From: JBKEDC01 sp047971925
GTDB taxonomy: Bacteria; Bacteroidota; Bacteroidia; Bacteroidales; Prolixibacteraceae
Reading direction: 5' to 3'
DNA: 28,281 nucleotides
NCBI GenBank assembly: GCA_047971925.1
Contig: JBKEAC010000019.1
Location: forward strand, 1 to 28,281
Within the stretch, counting starts at the first letter, position 1; each line of letters opens with the position of its first letter. The position numbers were made by a program, and so were the translations under genes. Below are positions 7,430 through 16,179 of the stretch, in pieces. The notes under the pieces are model-generated. The model did not search any database. It was not told where the DNA came from and saw only the letters and a list, made by a program, of their open reading frames with translations.

Positions 7430-8470
7430 ATGGAATTTAAAGCAATTACTATTGCTGAGATTCTCAACGGAACGGTTGTTGGCGATGAGAATATCAGTGT
7501 TCATAACGTATCGAAGATTGAAGATGGAAAGCCTGGTACTCTGGCCTTTCTTTCAAACATGAAATACGAGAAATATATTTATAGTACCAAGGCATCGATT
7601 GTTTTGGTTGGCAATTCTTTTGTTCCAACGGAACCGTTAGCTTGCACGTTAATCAAGGTGGAAGATCCTTATCAGGCGATTGCGCAATTACTTGAAATTT
7701 ATGAGGAAAGCAAGCCACGTAAGTTTGGTATTGAGCAACCATCGTTTGTTAGTGAAAGTTCGAAACTTGGCGATAATATCTTTGTTGGAGCTTTCAGTTA
7801 TATTGATGACCATGTGCAGTTAGGTTCTGGTTGTCGCATTTTTCCGCATGTTTATTTGGGTAGGAATGTGCAAATTGGGGAAGGAACAATTATTTATGCT
7901 GGAGCAAAAATTTATGACAATTGTGTTGTTGGTTCGAATTGCGTTATTCATGCAGGAGCAGTAATTGGTTCTGATGGTTTTGGCTTTGCTCCAACTAGCG
8001 ATGGGTCGTATAAGAAGATTGCACAAGTGGGTAATGTGGTGATTGAAGATTGTGTGGAGATTGGAGCAAACACCACTATCGATTGTTCAACGATGGGTTC
8101 AACCATTATTAGGAAAGGAGTAAAACTCGACAATTTAATTCAGATAGCACATAATTGTGAGCTTGGAGAAAATACGGTTATTGCGGCACTTACCGCTGTG
8201 GCAGGATCATCGAAGATTGGGAAGAATTGTGTTATTGGTGGTGGAGTAATGATTTCAGGACATTTAACCATCGGGAATCGAGTAACTATTGCAGGAGCCT
8301 CATCGGTGAGTAATCACGTGAAAGATGATATGACAATCATGGGAACACCTGCAATTGAGCATGGGAAGGCTGCTAGAGGATATATTGTGCAGCGCCGACT
8401 TCCTGAATTAAAAACAACAGTTGACCAATTAGAGAAAGAACTAAAACTTTTAAAGTTGAAGTTGGAATAA
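7430..8470 (+). CDS. lpxD: UDP-3-O-(3-hydroxyacyl)glucosamine N-acyltransferase
   Basis: LpxD adds the second hydroxyacyl chain, from acyl-ACP, to the amino group of UDP-3-O-acylglucosamine in lipid A synthesis. The 346-residue protein has the expected N-terminal uridine-binding domain (residues about 1-100, with GTLAFLSNMKYEKY) and then a left-handed beta-helix of hexapeptide repeats (about 105-310, such as LGDNIFVGAF, IGEGTIIYAG). The catalytic His is in QIAHNCELG (His241), and a C-terminal helix (TTVDQLEKELKLLK) ends it. The ATG at 7430 is chosen because the earlier TTG lies inside the promoter box. lpxC-fabZ starts 13 bases after its stop, so these genes are co-transcribed. The enzyme is cytosolic and forms trimers in the family. 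Confidence 0.96.
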   Translation: MEFKAITIAEILNGTVVGDENISVHNVSKIEDGKPGTLAFLSNMKYEKYIYSTKASIVLVGNSFVPTEPLACTLIKVEDPYQAIAQLLEIYEESKPRKFGIEQPSFVSESSKLGDNIFVGAFSYIDDHVQLGSGCRIFPHVYLGRNVQIGEGTIIYAGAKIYDNCVVGSNCVIHAGAVIGSDGFGFAPTSDGSYKKIAQVGNVVIEDCVEIGANTTIDCSTMGSTIIRKGVKLDNLIQIAHNCELGENTVIAALTAVAGSSKIGKNCVIGGGVMISGHLTIGNRVTIAGASSVSNHVKDDMTIMGTPAIEHGKAARGYIVQRRLPELKTTVDQLEKELKLLKLKLE

Positions 8471-8483
8471 AATCACTAAAAGC

Positions 8484-9872
8484 ATGATGATTGAAAAACA
8501 AAAAACCTTAGCTCAAGAGTTTAGCATTTCGGGAGTAGGGCTACACACAAACTGTGATGTGCGTGCAACATTTAAGCCGGCAGCTATTAATCATGGGTTT
8601 AAGTTTAAGCGCGTTGATATTGATGGGCAGCCAATCATTGAGGCTGATGCTTTGTTAGTTGGCGACACATCGAGAGGAACGGTTTTGATGAAAGATGGCA
8701 TGCGACTAAGCACCATTGAACATGCTCTAGCTGCGTTAACGGGTATGGACTTGGATAATGTGCTCATTGAAATCGACAATGAGGAAATGCCAATAGTTGA
8801 TGGCAGCTCAAAGCCATTTGTTGAGGCAATTGAGAAAGCAGGCGTGGTTGAACAAGATGCACCGCGTGAATATTTTACGATTACCAAAAAAATAAGCTAT
8901 AAAGATTCTGAAACGGGTGCGGAAGTAATGATTCTTCCCGATGATGATTATAGTATAAATACACTTATTTCTTTTAACTCTAGCGTGCTAAATAATCAGT
9001 TTGCTTCGCTAGATAGTTTGGCTGATTTCAAAAGCGAAATTGCACCTTGTCGTACATTTGTTTTTGTTCGGGAATTAGAATTCTTGCTACAGCACAATTT
9101 GGTGAAGGGAGGCGATTTAGACAATGCGATTGTTATCATGGATAAAGAAATGACATCTGATGAGCTTCAGCGGATTGCTTCTGTTTTTAATCATAAAGGT
9201 GAGATTAAAGTACAGCCGTCGGGAATTTTGAATAATTTAGACTTGCAATTCAACAATGAGTGTGCTCGTCATAAACTTCTTGATGTGATTGGCGATCTTT
9301 CTCTTGCAGGTGTTCGCTTAAAAGGAAAAGTGATAGCCACGAAGCCCGGACATGGAGTTAACACGCATTTGGCAAAACTAATTCGCAAAGAATATTTAGC
9401 CGAGAAGAAAAAGAGCACTCCAAGCTACGACCCTTGCGCAAAACCATTGATGGACATTAACGCGATTAGAGAAAAATTGCCGCATCGTTATCCGTTCTTG
9501 CTGGTTGATAAGATTATGGAAATTACCGATTCGCACATCATTGGTATTAAGAATGTAACAGGCAATGAGCCTTTCTTTGAAGGTCATTTTCCTGAAGAGC
9601 CTGTAATGCCTGGAGTTTTGCTCATTGAAGCAATGGCACAATGCGGAGGATTATATGTTCTTAACGATTTAACGGGTAGTTATTCAACTTACTTTATAAA
9701 GGTTGATAATGTACGTTTTCGCCACAAAGTTGTTCCTGGCGATACCTTGGTATTTAAATTATTGCTTACTTCGCCCATTCGTAGAGGAATTGCTAACATG
9801 GCAGGTTTTTGCTATGTTGGAGAAACACTCGTTTGTGAGGGTGAATTTATGGCGCAAATTGTGAAACAATAG
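8484..9872 (+). CDS. lpxC-fabZ: Bifunctional UDP-3-O-acyl-GlcNAc deacetylase / 3-hydroxyacyl-ACP dehydratase
   Basis: This 462-residue fusion is characteristic of Bacteroidota. Residues about 1-305 are LpxC, the zinc deacetylase that commits UDP-3-O-acyl-GlcNAc to lipid A. It shows SGVGLHTN, the first zinc His in STIEHALAALTG, and the CARHKLLDVIGDLSLAG segment with the second His and the Asp. After a Lys- and Pro-containing linker, residues about 318-462 are FabZ, the hot-dog-fold dehydratase of fatty-acid elongation: LPHRYPFLLVDKI with the catalytic His (about 333) and MPGVLLIEAMAQ with the catalytic Glu (about 381). Two Met codons in a row (8484, 8487) are possible starts. Both activities use the hydroxyacyl-ACP pool, so the fusion joins phospholipid and lipid A supply. 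All key residues are present. Confidence 0.97.
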   Translation: MMIEKQKTLAQEFSISGVGLHTNCDVRATFKPAAINHGFKFKRVDIDGQPIIEADALLVGDTSRGTVLMKDGMRLSTIEHALAALTGMDLDNVLIEIDNEEMPIVDGSSKPFVEAIEKAGVVEQDAPREYFTITKKISYKDSETGAEVMILPDDDYSINTLISFNSSVLNNQFASLDSLADFKSEIAPCRTFVFVRELEFLLQHNLVKGGDLDNAIVIMDKEMTSDELQRIASVFNHKGEIKVQPSGILNNLDLQFNNECARHKLLDVIGDLSLAGVRLKGKVIATKPGHGVNTHLAKLIRKEYLAEKKKSTPSYDPCAKPLMDINAIREKLPHRYPFLLVDKIMEITDSHIIGIKNVTGNEPFFEGHFPEEPVMPGVLLIEAMAQCGGLYVLNDLTGSYSTYFIKVDNVRFRHKVVPGDTLVFKLLLTSPIRRGIANMAGFCYVGETLVCEGEFMAQIVKQ

Positions 9873-9888
9873 AAATTTATTATAATAT

Positions 9889-10659
9889 ATGAAACAACCA
9901 TTAGCTTACATACATCCAGAGGCTATTATTGCCGACAATGTAGTTGTTGATCCGTTTGCTACAATCGACAAAGATGTTGTTATTGGAGAGGGTACACATA
10001 TTGGGTCAAACGTATCCATCATGGCTGGTGTTCGAATTGGAAAGAATTGTAAAATTTTCCCTGGTGCCGTAATTGGAGCAACTCCACAAGATTTGAAATA
10101 TAAAGGTGAATATACAACAGTAGAAATTGGCGATAACACAACCATCAGAGAATGTGCTACTATTAACAAGGGTACTTCAGCTCGAAATAAAACAGTGGTG
10201 GGTTCTAATTGTCTTATCATGGCCTATGTGCATGTTGCTCATGATTGTATTGTTGGTGATAATGTAATCTTGGTGAATTGCACGCAGCTAGCAGGCGAAG
10301 TTACTGTTGATGATTGGGCTATTCTTGGTGGAACTACTGCTGTTCATCAATTTGTTCACATTGGGAAGCATGCTATGATTTCTGGCGGTTCATTGGTTAG
10401 AAAAGATGTTCCTCCTTTTATTAAAGTGGGTAGAGAACCGCTATCTTATGCTGGTGTTAACTCTATTGGATTACGTCGTAGAAACTATACAAATGAACAA
10501 ATTTGCGAGATTCAAGATATCTACCGATTTATTTATCAGAAAGATTTAAACACTACTCAAGCAATTGAACTTATCGAGGCTGAAGTGCCAGCAAGTGCAG
10601 AGCGTGATGAGGTGTTGCTATTCATTAAAAACTCAGAGCGCGGAATTATTCGTGGATAA
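9889..10659 (+). CDS. lpxA: UDP-N-acetylglucosamine acyltransferase
   Basis: LpxA carries out the first step of lipid A synthesis: transfer of a 3-hydroxyacyl chain from ACP to the 3-OH of UDP-GlcNAc. The 256-residue length is normal. The beta-helix of hexapeptide repeats runs from about residue 5 to 185 (IHPEAIIADN, IGEGTHIGSN). The catalytic His is the second one in YVHVAHDCIVGDN (His118), followed by GGTTAVHQFVHIG. A helical C-terminal domain begins about residue 195 (GLRRRNYTNEQI). The gene starts 16 bases after lpxC-fabZ and ends the operon; a strong hairpin terminator begins immediately after it. Confidence 0.97.
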   Translation: MKQPLAYIHPEAIIADNVVVDPFATIDKDVVIGEGTHIGSNVSIMAGVRIGKNCKIFPGAVIGATPQDLKYKGEYTTVEIGDNTTIRECATINKGTSARNKTVVGSNCLIMAYVHVAHDCIVGDNVILVNCTQLAGEVTVDDWAILGGTTAVHQFVHIGKHAMISGGSLVRKDVPPFIKVGREPLSYAGVNSIGLRRRNYTNEQICEIQDIYRFIYQKDLNTTQAIELIEAEVPASAERDEVLLFIKNSERGIIRG

Positions 10660-10662
10660 TTG

Positions 10663-10707
10663 AAAAAAAAATCACTGAAAATATTAATCTTTTCAGTGAT
10701 TTTTTTT
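10663..10707 (+). terminator. Terminator of the lpx operon
   Basis: Arms AAATCACTGAAAA and TTTTCAGTGATTT around a loop of about 8 bases, then a run of T. The T run ends in the TTTG used by the following tRNA promoter. Confidence 0.92.
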
Positions 10708-10735
10708 GGAAGTTATAAAAATTACCTTACCTTTG
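10705..10735 (+). promoter_or_regulatory. Promoter of tRNA-Asn
   Basis: TTTG (10705-10708), a 19-base spacer, then TACCTTTG (10728-10735): an exact fit to the Bacteroidota consensus, about 30 bases before the tRNA. Confidence 0.8.
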
Positions 10736-10765
10736 CATCGTTCTTAAGAGAACAGCAAAACAAAC

Positions 10766-10839
10766 TCCCCGATAGCTCAGTTGGTTAGAGCGGCGGACTG
10801 TTAATCCGTAGGTCGTAGGTTCAAGTCCTACTCGGGGAG
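10766..10839 (+). tRNA. tRNA-Asn(GTT)
   Basis: A full cloverleaf can be drawn. The acceptor arms TCCCCGA and TCGGGGA pair perfectly, the D arm is GCTC...GAGC, the anticodon loop CTGTTAA gives anticodon GTT (10800-10802) with stem GCGGA/TCCGT, and the T arm is GTAGG TTCAAGT CCTAC. The discriminator base is G. CCA is not encoded. Confidence 0.97.
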
Positions 10840-10873
10840 CGAAAGGCGAAGACAAGAAACGCCAAAAGTGTAG

Positions 10874-10912
10874 AAAAGCCCTGCAAGTTTAATGACTTGC
10901 AGGGCTTTTTGT
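10874..10912 (+). terminator. Terminator after tRNA-Asn
   Basis: Arms AAGCCCTGCAAGT and ACTTGCAGGGCTT, followed by a T-rich tail, about 35 bases past the tRNA. Confidence 0.92.
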
Positions 10913-11048
10913 TTTAGAATTTGCAGCAATAAAACCGTTAGTATGCCATTGAAGTTGAGTTTCGAACCTTTGAAATTTAAATTGAGTTGGAGCGGGTGAT
11001 TGATGTTTTTTTTATATCTTCGCTTGTATTAAGGAGAAGAGTAGATTT

Positions 11049-12398
11049 ATGAGTTACAGAAAGATATTGGAAGAACTGATGGCAGGTGGTCATTCGAGTG
11101 TTAAGTTTGGGATTGTTGATGTTGATGGCGTTTTGCGAGCGAAAATGATTTCGATGGCAAAGCTGAAAGAAGTTATTGCCGATGGCGTGGGTTTTTGCGA
11201 TGTGATTTTTGGCTGGGATAGTCAAGATAAGTGTTACAGTGGTGTAAAAATAACTGGGCTACACACGGGTTATCCTGATGGTCATTGTACGCTTGATTTG
11301 AACAGCATGCGTTTTTTGCCGACAGATAACAATATTGCATTTTTTTTGGGCGACATGCATCAAGATGAGATAAGGAGCGCTTGTTGTCCTCGAAGTTTGC
11401 TAAGAAGAATTATTGCACAAGGTGAGGAGCAGGGGTTTAAAGCGATGTTTTCGCAAGAGTTTGAGTGGTTTAATTTTCAACGTCTTGAGGCAGGTGTTTC
11501 AGAAATTAGCAAGCGAGATTTGAAGCCGCTGAGTTCGGGCATGTTTGGTTATTCGCAACTACGTCCGGCACAAAATAAGGATTATTTTCATGGGATTTTT
11601 TCTGCAATGGAGGCAATGAATATTCCGCTCGATGCTTTGCACACAGAAACTGGTCCGGGAGTTTATGAGGCGGCTATTGGTTATGATGAGACGTTGGTAG
11701 CAGCCGACAAGGCAGTTCTTTTCAAGAACACGGTGAAGGAGTTGGCATCGGAGCACGGAATAACGGCTTCATTTATGGCAAAACATGATGCTAAGCTTCC
11801 GGGATGTAGTGGTCATTTGCACCAAAGTTTATGGGATTTAAATTTGCAGCAGAATTTGTTTATTAGTGAACCTGATGGTAAGCTCAATGAGTTAATGGAG
11901 AGTTATATGGCAGGAGTTCTGATTGCACTTCCCGATTTGCTGCCGATGTATGCTCCTACGATTAATAGTTATAAACGCTTGAATGGGGGCGATTGGGCAC
12001 CGAATAGTGTGAGCTGGGGTTTTGATAATCGCACGAGCTCGCTTCGAGTGTTGCCCTCTTTAAAGAAGTCGGCACGCTTAGAGTTGCGAGTTCCGGGCTC
12101 GGATTCTAATCCATATTTGGCAATGGCGGCCTCTTTGGCTTCGGGCTTATATGGCATTCGGCACCAATTGAAGTTGAGCATTCCACCCACTCAGGGAAAT
12201 GCTTATGATAGTGAGAGCGAGCGTTTGTCGAGTAATTTGCTCGATGCCACAAGGCGAATGCAGCAAAGCGATTTGGCGAAGGAATTGTTAGGGGCTGATT
12301 TTGTGGAGCATTTTACTGAAACACGTCGATGGGAATGTCAACAGCATGAGCAGATGGTGAGTGATTGGGAGTTAAATCGTTATTTTGAGATTATTTGA
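11049..12398 (+). CDS. Glutamine-synthetase-family ligase (GlnA/PuuA-like)
   Basis: A 449-residue protein of the GS catalytic fold. A short beta-Grasp N-terminal domain (about residues 15-100, FGIVDVDGVLRAK) is followed by the ATP- and metal-binding barrel: QEFEWF, ETGPGVYEAAIG, KHDAKLPGCSGHLHQSL, INSYKRLNGGDWAPNSVSWG, then DNRTSSLRV and RLELRVPGSDSNPYLA. These motifs match enzymes that ligate glutamate to ammonia or to amines (gamma-glutamyl-amine synthetases). It is not the large type III enzyme common as the main GS of Bacteroidota. The barrel opens unlike housekeeping GlnA and no adenylylation site is obvious, so I favour a specialised gamma-glutamyl ligase; the substrate is unknown. A weak promoter-like TATCTTCG lies at 11015-11022. 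A kinase gene follows 83 bases later, and a phosphatase after that. Confidence 0.85.
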   Translation: MSYRKILEELMAGGHSSVKFGIVDVDGVLRAKMISMAKLKEVIADGVGFCDVIFGWDSQDKCYSGVKITGLHTGYPDGHCTLDLNSMRFLPTDNNIAFFLGDMHQDEIRSACCPRSLLRRIIAQGEEQGFKAMFSQEFEWFNFQRLEAGVSEISKRDLKPLSSGMFGYSQLRPAQNKDYFHGIFSAMEAMNIPLDALHTETGPGVYEAAIGYDETLVAADKAVLFKNTVKELASEHGITASFMAKHDAKLPGCSGHLHQSLWDLNLQQNLFISEPDGKLNELMESYMAGVLIALPDLLPMYAPTINSYKRLNGGDWAPNSVSWGFDNRTSSLRVLPSLKKSARLELRVPGSDSNPYLAMAASLASGLYGIRHQLKLSIPPTQGNAYDSESERLSSNLLDATRRMQQSDLAKELLGADFVEHFTETRRWECQQHEQMVSDWELNRYFEII

Positions 12399-12481
12399 AA
12401 TGATTTTGAGCATGTTTCCCGATGAGGGGAGGAGAGGGTGAATGTTAGAGATGAGATATATAGAGAAAGAATCAAAGATTT

Positions 12482-13522
12482 ATGGAAGATATTAGAGAAC
12501 AAATAATTCGTCAGGCGTGGAAAGAGTTTGACGATCGACATGAAATAAAGCGGATAATCAATGTGAGCGCTAATGTGTCGACCAATTCGGTTTATAAGGT
12601 TTCGTTTTATGAGCGCCAACCTGTTTTTGCGAAGCTTTCTGATTATGGGAACTTCGATAATTTTAAGGAAGACCATATTATAATAAATAATTTGGCGAAT
12701 AATCTAGAGGCACCTTATCAGTCTTTTTTGGCGCAATCGTTAGAGAAGAAAAATGATTTATTCATTTATCGTTATTTTTATAATGATCGATCGGCTTGGT
12801 TGGTGTTTTATAATCCGATTCAAATTGATCAGCAGTCGCCCAAGCGTTTAGAGGAGCGTCATATTAAGAAGATGGGTAGAGAGTTGGCGCGTTTTCACAA
12901 GGCATGTTATAATGTTGCGCCACAGTTGCCGGTTGCATCGAAAACAGTTGTTACCGACATGATGAGTCTTCGCAAGCGCATTGAGCGCGGTTCTTTTCAT
13001 GCAAGCGAAGAGCAGAAGTCGGTTCTAAATAGTCAGATTGATATTTTCTTGAGGAATACCGATGAATATAACTACACGACAGAGATTGATATTATTCCGG
13101 TGTTTGTTGATTGGAACATTGGCAATTATTCGGTAACAACCGAGGGGAAGTTTTTTTCGCGATGGGATTATGATTGGTTTCGCATGTCGAGCAGAGTGAT
13201 GGATTTTTATTTTTTTGCTAGGGTTTGTTCAGACATTGGCGATCGCACGGTATTTAGTTATCTAATCGACCCGCTCATGGAAGATCGTTTTATTTTATTT
13301 TTGAAGGAATATCACAAGATTTATCCGCTAAGTGAGGGAGAAGTTCGTTTGATTAAAGAGTGTTATCGTTTTTTCATTTTGAATTATGTGATGAAAGATG
13401 GTCAGTATTTTTTTAGAGAGTCGTACATGAAGAAGCTTCAGCAAGAGGCATACGATACTTATTTCCCTACCATTGATACTAATTTTGATACGAATAAGCT
13501 TTTGAGAGCATTAAAACTATAA
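12482..13522 (+). CDS. APH-fold small-molecule kinase (aminoglycoside/choline-kinase-like)
   Basis: A 346-residue protein of the phosphotransferase family that includes aminoglycoside, choline and homoserine kinases. The N-lobe shows VSANVSTNSVYKVSF and the ATP-binding Lys candidate in PVFAKLSDYG. In the C-lobe, the catalytic loop (about residues 208-216, FVDWNIGNY) keeps the Asp and Asn of Brenner's motif, although the usual His-Gly is replaced. The metal-binding DxD is RWDYDWF (about 229-232), followed by SSRVMDFYFFARV. No signal peptide or membrane segment is seen, so it is cytosolic. The substrate cannot be told from sequence. The HAD phosphatase gene starts 3 bases after its stop, an unusual kinase-phosphatase pairing, and the GS-like ligase lies upstream. 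Confidence 0.8.
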   Translation: MEDIREQIIRQAWKEFDDRHEIKRIINVSANVSTNSVYKVSFYERQPVFAKLSDYGNFDNFKEDHIIINNLANNLEAPYQSFLAQSLEKKNDLFIYRYFYNDRSAWLVFYNPIQIDQQSPKRLEERHIKKMGRELARFHKACYNVAPQLPVASKTVVTDMMSLRKRIERGSFHASEEQKSVLNSQIDIFLRNTDEYNYTTEIDIIPVFVDWNIGNYSVTTEGKFFSRWDYDWFRMSSRVMDFYFFARVCSDIGDRTVFSYLIDPLMEDRFILFLKEYHKIYPLSEGEVRLIKECYRFFILNYVMKDGQYFFRESYMKKLQQEAYDTYFPTIDTNFDTNKLLRALKL

Positions 13523-13525
13523 ACT

Positions 13526-14386
13526 ATGGATATTGTAAAATTTCAAGAGGTAGCTATTAAGTATAAGACTATTTTTTTCGATGCTTTTGGGGTGTTGAAG
13601 AATCATAAGGGAATGATTGATGGTATTCAAGAAACCTTTAACTTTTTAGATCGTCATAACATTAATTATTATGTGGTGACTAATGATTCGTCTCGTGGAC
13701 CAGAGGAATTATCAGATAGTTATGTGAAACGTGGGATTTATTGCATTACACCCGACAAGATTATTTCATCGGGCATGTTGGCTCATGAGTGGTTAGCTAT
13801 AAAGGTTCAAGGAGGAAAAGTGGCTTATATAGGCACTAAATCGTCGGCGCATTACATTGAGCAAGCAGGGTTAACTACATTGGCAATTCGCGATTTAGAT
13901 TTGAATAGCATTGATGATATTGCAGCATTGGTTTTTCTCGATGATGAGGGATTTCATTGGGATGAAGATTTAAACAAGGCATTGAATTTACTTCGTAAGC
14001 GAAATATTCCGGTCATCGTGGCAAACACCGATAAGCATTATCCGGTGAGCAAGCATGATGTTTCGATAGCTATCGGAGGATTGGCGGATATGGTTGAGCG
14101 TGTTTCGGGAAAGCAGTTTATTCGATTTGGGAAACCCGATGCACAGATGTTTATGTTTGCTTTCAATCGGGCGAAGCAAGATAATGCGCAATTGCATCGG
14201 CGAGAAATCCTGATGGTTGGCGACACCTTGGAAACGGATATCATTGGTGGTAATAAGTTTGGAGTTGACACCGCGCTTGTTTTAACGGGGAACACGATTC
14301 CCGAGATGGCAGAGATTCGAATAAAAAGTACGGGTATTATTCCCGATTATGTGTGTGAATCGGCTGTTGTTTTGAAGGAAGAATAA
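13526..14386 (+). CDS. HAD-superfamily IIA phosphatase
   Basis: A 286-residue haloacid-dehalogenase-type phosphatase with a class IIA cap. Motif I is FFDAFGVL (about residues 17-24): the nucleophile Asp is present, but the second Asp of the usual DxD is Phe, as in the FDxYGVL subgroup. Motif II is VTNDSSRG, the motif III Lys is in RFGKPDAQMF, and motif IV is MVGDTLETDIIGGNKFGVDT. The set is complete enough for an active phosphatase, though the changed DxD may alter acid-base chemistry. It is coupled to the kinase gene by a 3-base gap, and a DUF2851 gene follows after 51 bases. The substrate is unknown; sugar or nucleotide phosphates are typical of the clade. Confidence 0.87.
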   Translation: MDIVKFQEVAIKYKTIFFDAFGVLKNHKGMIDGIQETFNFLDRHNINYYVVTNDSSRGPEELSDSYVKRGIYCITPDKIISSGMLAHEWLAIKVQGGKVAYIGTKSSAHYIEQAGLTTLAIRDLDLNSIDDIAALVFLDDEGFHWDEDLNKALNLLRKRNIPVIVANTDKHYPVSKHDVSIAIGGLADMVERVSGKQFIRFGKPDAQMFMFAFNRAKQDNAQLHRREILMVGDTLETDIIGGNKFGVDTALVLTGNTIPEMAEIRIKSTGIIPDYVCESAVVLKEE

Positions 14387-14437
14387 GCGAGAGATGTTGG
14401 TTTTATCGATGAACAGCACGTTTTAAGAAAGAGGGAA

Positions 14438-15721
14438 ATGGTAATGAAGGAAGAATTTTTACATTTTTTGTGGAAGCATAAGCTCTATGATCAGCAGCGA
14501 TTACTCACACAGTCGGGGAAGATTCTGCGTGTTATCTCTCCTGGTTTTCAAAATCAGCATGCGGGTCCCGATTTTTCAGATGCACGCCTCATGATTGGCG
14601 ATACGGTTTGGGTGGGGAATGTGGAAATTCATGTTCGAGCTAGCGACTGGAAGCGTCATGGTCATCATCAAGATCAAGCTTATGATTCGGTGGTGCTGCA
14701 TGTGGTGGCAGAGTCAGATTTGCTCGTTAGCACTACAGAAGGTGAGAATATCGAGACATTTTGCATGAGCTATTCGCCCATTCTTGCCAATAACTACCGA
14801 AGTTTGATTCTTAGCGACAATGTGATTGCTTGTCGGGCAAAGATTGAGCAATATCCACGCATTCACATTAATTTCTGGCTAAGCAGTTTGATGATTAAGC
14901 GTTTGGAGCAAAAAACGGAATTAATTAAGCAGGAGTTAGAGAAGAGCACGAATAACTGGAATGAGGTGTTCTATTGCTTTTTGGCAAAGAGTTTTGGGTT
15001 TAAGGTGAATGCGCTACCTTTTGAGTTGTTGGCAAAAGCACTTCCTTTGAAAATCTTGGCGAAACATCGGGAGAATCTTTTTCAGATAGAAGCATTGGTT
15101 TTTGGCACTTCGGGCTTGCTTTATTCGAGAGATATTGAGGTAGATGATTATGTGGAAAAGTTACGTGAAGAGTATGATTATCTCCGTCAGAAATATGAGT
15201 TGAAACCTATTGCTGGTCATTTGTGGAAGTTTGCGCGAATGCGTCCGTTGGGATTTCCCACTGTTCGATTGGCGCAGTTTGCCATGCTCATTCATCAGTC
15301 GTATGTGTTGTTTTCGAAAATCATTGAAATTGATGATTTGGTAGAAATGCGGAAGTTGTTTGCCATTCAGCCTTCACGCTATTGGGAAACGCACTATTTG
15401 TTTGGAAGAACAACCGCGCGTCATATAAAACGCTTGGGGAGGTCGTCGGTTAATGGATTGTTGATTAATACGATTGTTCCCTTTATGTTTGTTTATGGTG
15501 CCACATTTGGTAATGACAAGTTAAAAGAGCGGGCAATGCGCTTTCTCGATGAATTGCCTGCCGAGCAAAACACGATTATTCAGGAGTGGTCGTTGGCTGG
15601 TATCGATGCGACATCGGCCATGCAGACTCAGAGTTTGTTGCACTTGCGGGAGCATTTTTGCAAGAAAAAGCAGTGTTTGCATTGTGCTATTGGGGTGGGA
15701 TTGGTTTCGAAGAGTGGTTAA
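14438..15721 (+). CDS. DUF2851 family protein
   Basis: A 427-residue protein recognised as the Bacteroidota DUF2851 family by its N-terminal signature: FLHFLWKHKLYD, SPGFQNQHAGPDFSDARL, VGNVEIHVRASDWKRHGHHQD and AYDSVVLHVV. The Asp, Glu and His pattern in this part (PDF, then VEIH) resembles PD-(D/E)XK nuclease-like cores, but no function is established to my knowledge. The C-terminus carries a cysteine cluster, CKKKQCLHC, that could bind metal. AGAGGG just before the ATG is a plausible ribosome site; the Met two codons later is an alternative start. It follows the HAD gene by 51 bases and is last in the co-directional set. No terminator is visible after it. Confidence 0.88.
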   Translation: MVMKEEFLHFLWKHKLYDQQRLLTQSGKILRVISPGFQNQHAGPDFSDARLMIGDTVWVGNVEIHVRASDWKRHGHHQDQAYDSVVLHVVAESDLLVSTTEGENIETFCMSYSPILANNYRSLILSDNVIACRAKIEQYPRIHINFWLSSLMIKRLEQKTELIKQELEKSTNNWNEVFYCFLAKSFGFKVNALPFELLAKALPLKILAKHRENLFQIEALVFGTSGLLYSRDIEVDDYVEKLREEYDYLRQKYELKPIAGHLWKFARMRPLGFPTVRLAQFAMLIHQSYVLFSKIIEIDDLVEMRKLFAIQPSRYWETHYLFGRTTARHIKRLGRSSVNGLLINTIVPFMFVYGATFGNDKLKERAMRFLDELPAEQNTIIQEWSLAGIDATSAMQTQSLLHLREHFCKKKQCLHCAIGVGLVSKSG

Positions 15722-15843
15722 TGTGATTTATTTACCACAAATTTCTATTTTGCAAATTGAGAGTTATTGTTGAATAAACTCCAAAGCATCGGAATCAAGC
15801 GAGTTTCCTTTTTTGATTGATGTCTGTTGCAAAGCTAGCTGAG

Positions 15844-15957
15844 GGTGAGGGATTGCAGTGGAAATCCTTTTGCCGACGATAGGAGGGAAAAGATTGAAAC
15901 GGAAAGCCCGACGGCAGGGCGTGAGCTTGCAGCATGGAGGAATGCCGGCACCCCCAT
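15844..15957 (+). repeat. Dispersed palindromic repeat, copy B
   Basis: Diverged copy of the element at 5872-6016: GGGATTGCAGTGGAAATCC, then ATTGAAACGGAAAGCCCGACGG, and GGAATGCCGGCAC at the end. The inner inverted repeat is degraded here. The rest of the gap from 15722 to 16179 holds the promoter box at 15979 and an unexplained leader. Confidence 0.8.
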
Positions 15958-15978
15958 GAAAAAGAAATAGATGTTCTC

Positions 15979-15986
15979 TATCTTTG
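15979..15986 (+). promoter_or_regulatory. Promoter -7 box (TATCTTTG) for the DEAD-box helicase gene
   Basis: A perfect TAnnTTTG box 22 bases past repeat copy B. If used, the helicase mRNA would have a leader of about 185 bases, long for this genome. No clear -33 TTTG is seen at the right distance. Confidence 0.45.
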
Positions 15987-16179
15987 TGTTTTCGTAAACA
16001 AATTGTCAAATAATGAAGTTTTATGCTCAATGTATAAATATATGTATTAATATTGCAACTCCTTAAAACAAGGTGCATTGATGGCAAGGGGGGATTTATA
16101 CAATCAATATAAAAGTTTTTTGTCATCTGTGCTATATTATAAACAAGCTGTGCGGTTCGCATGGCATTAATCTTAACAG

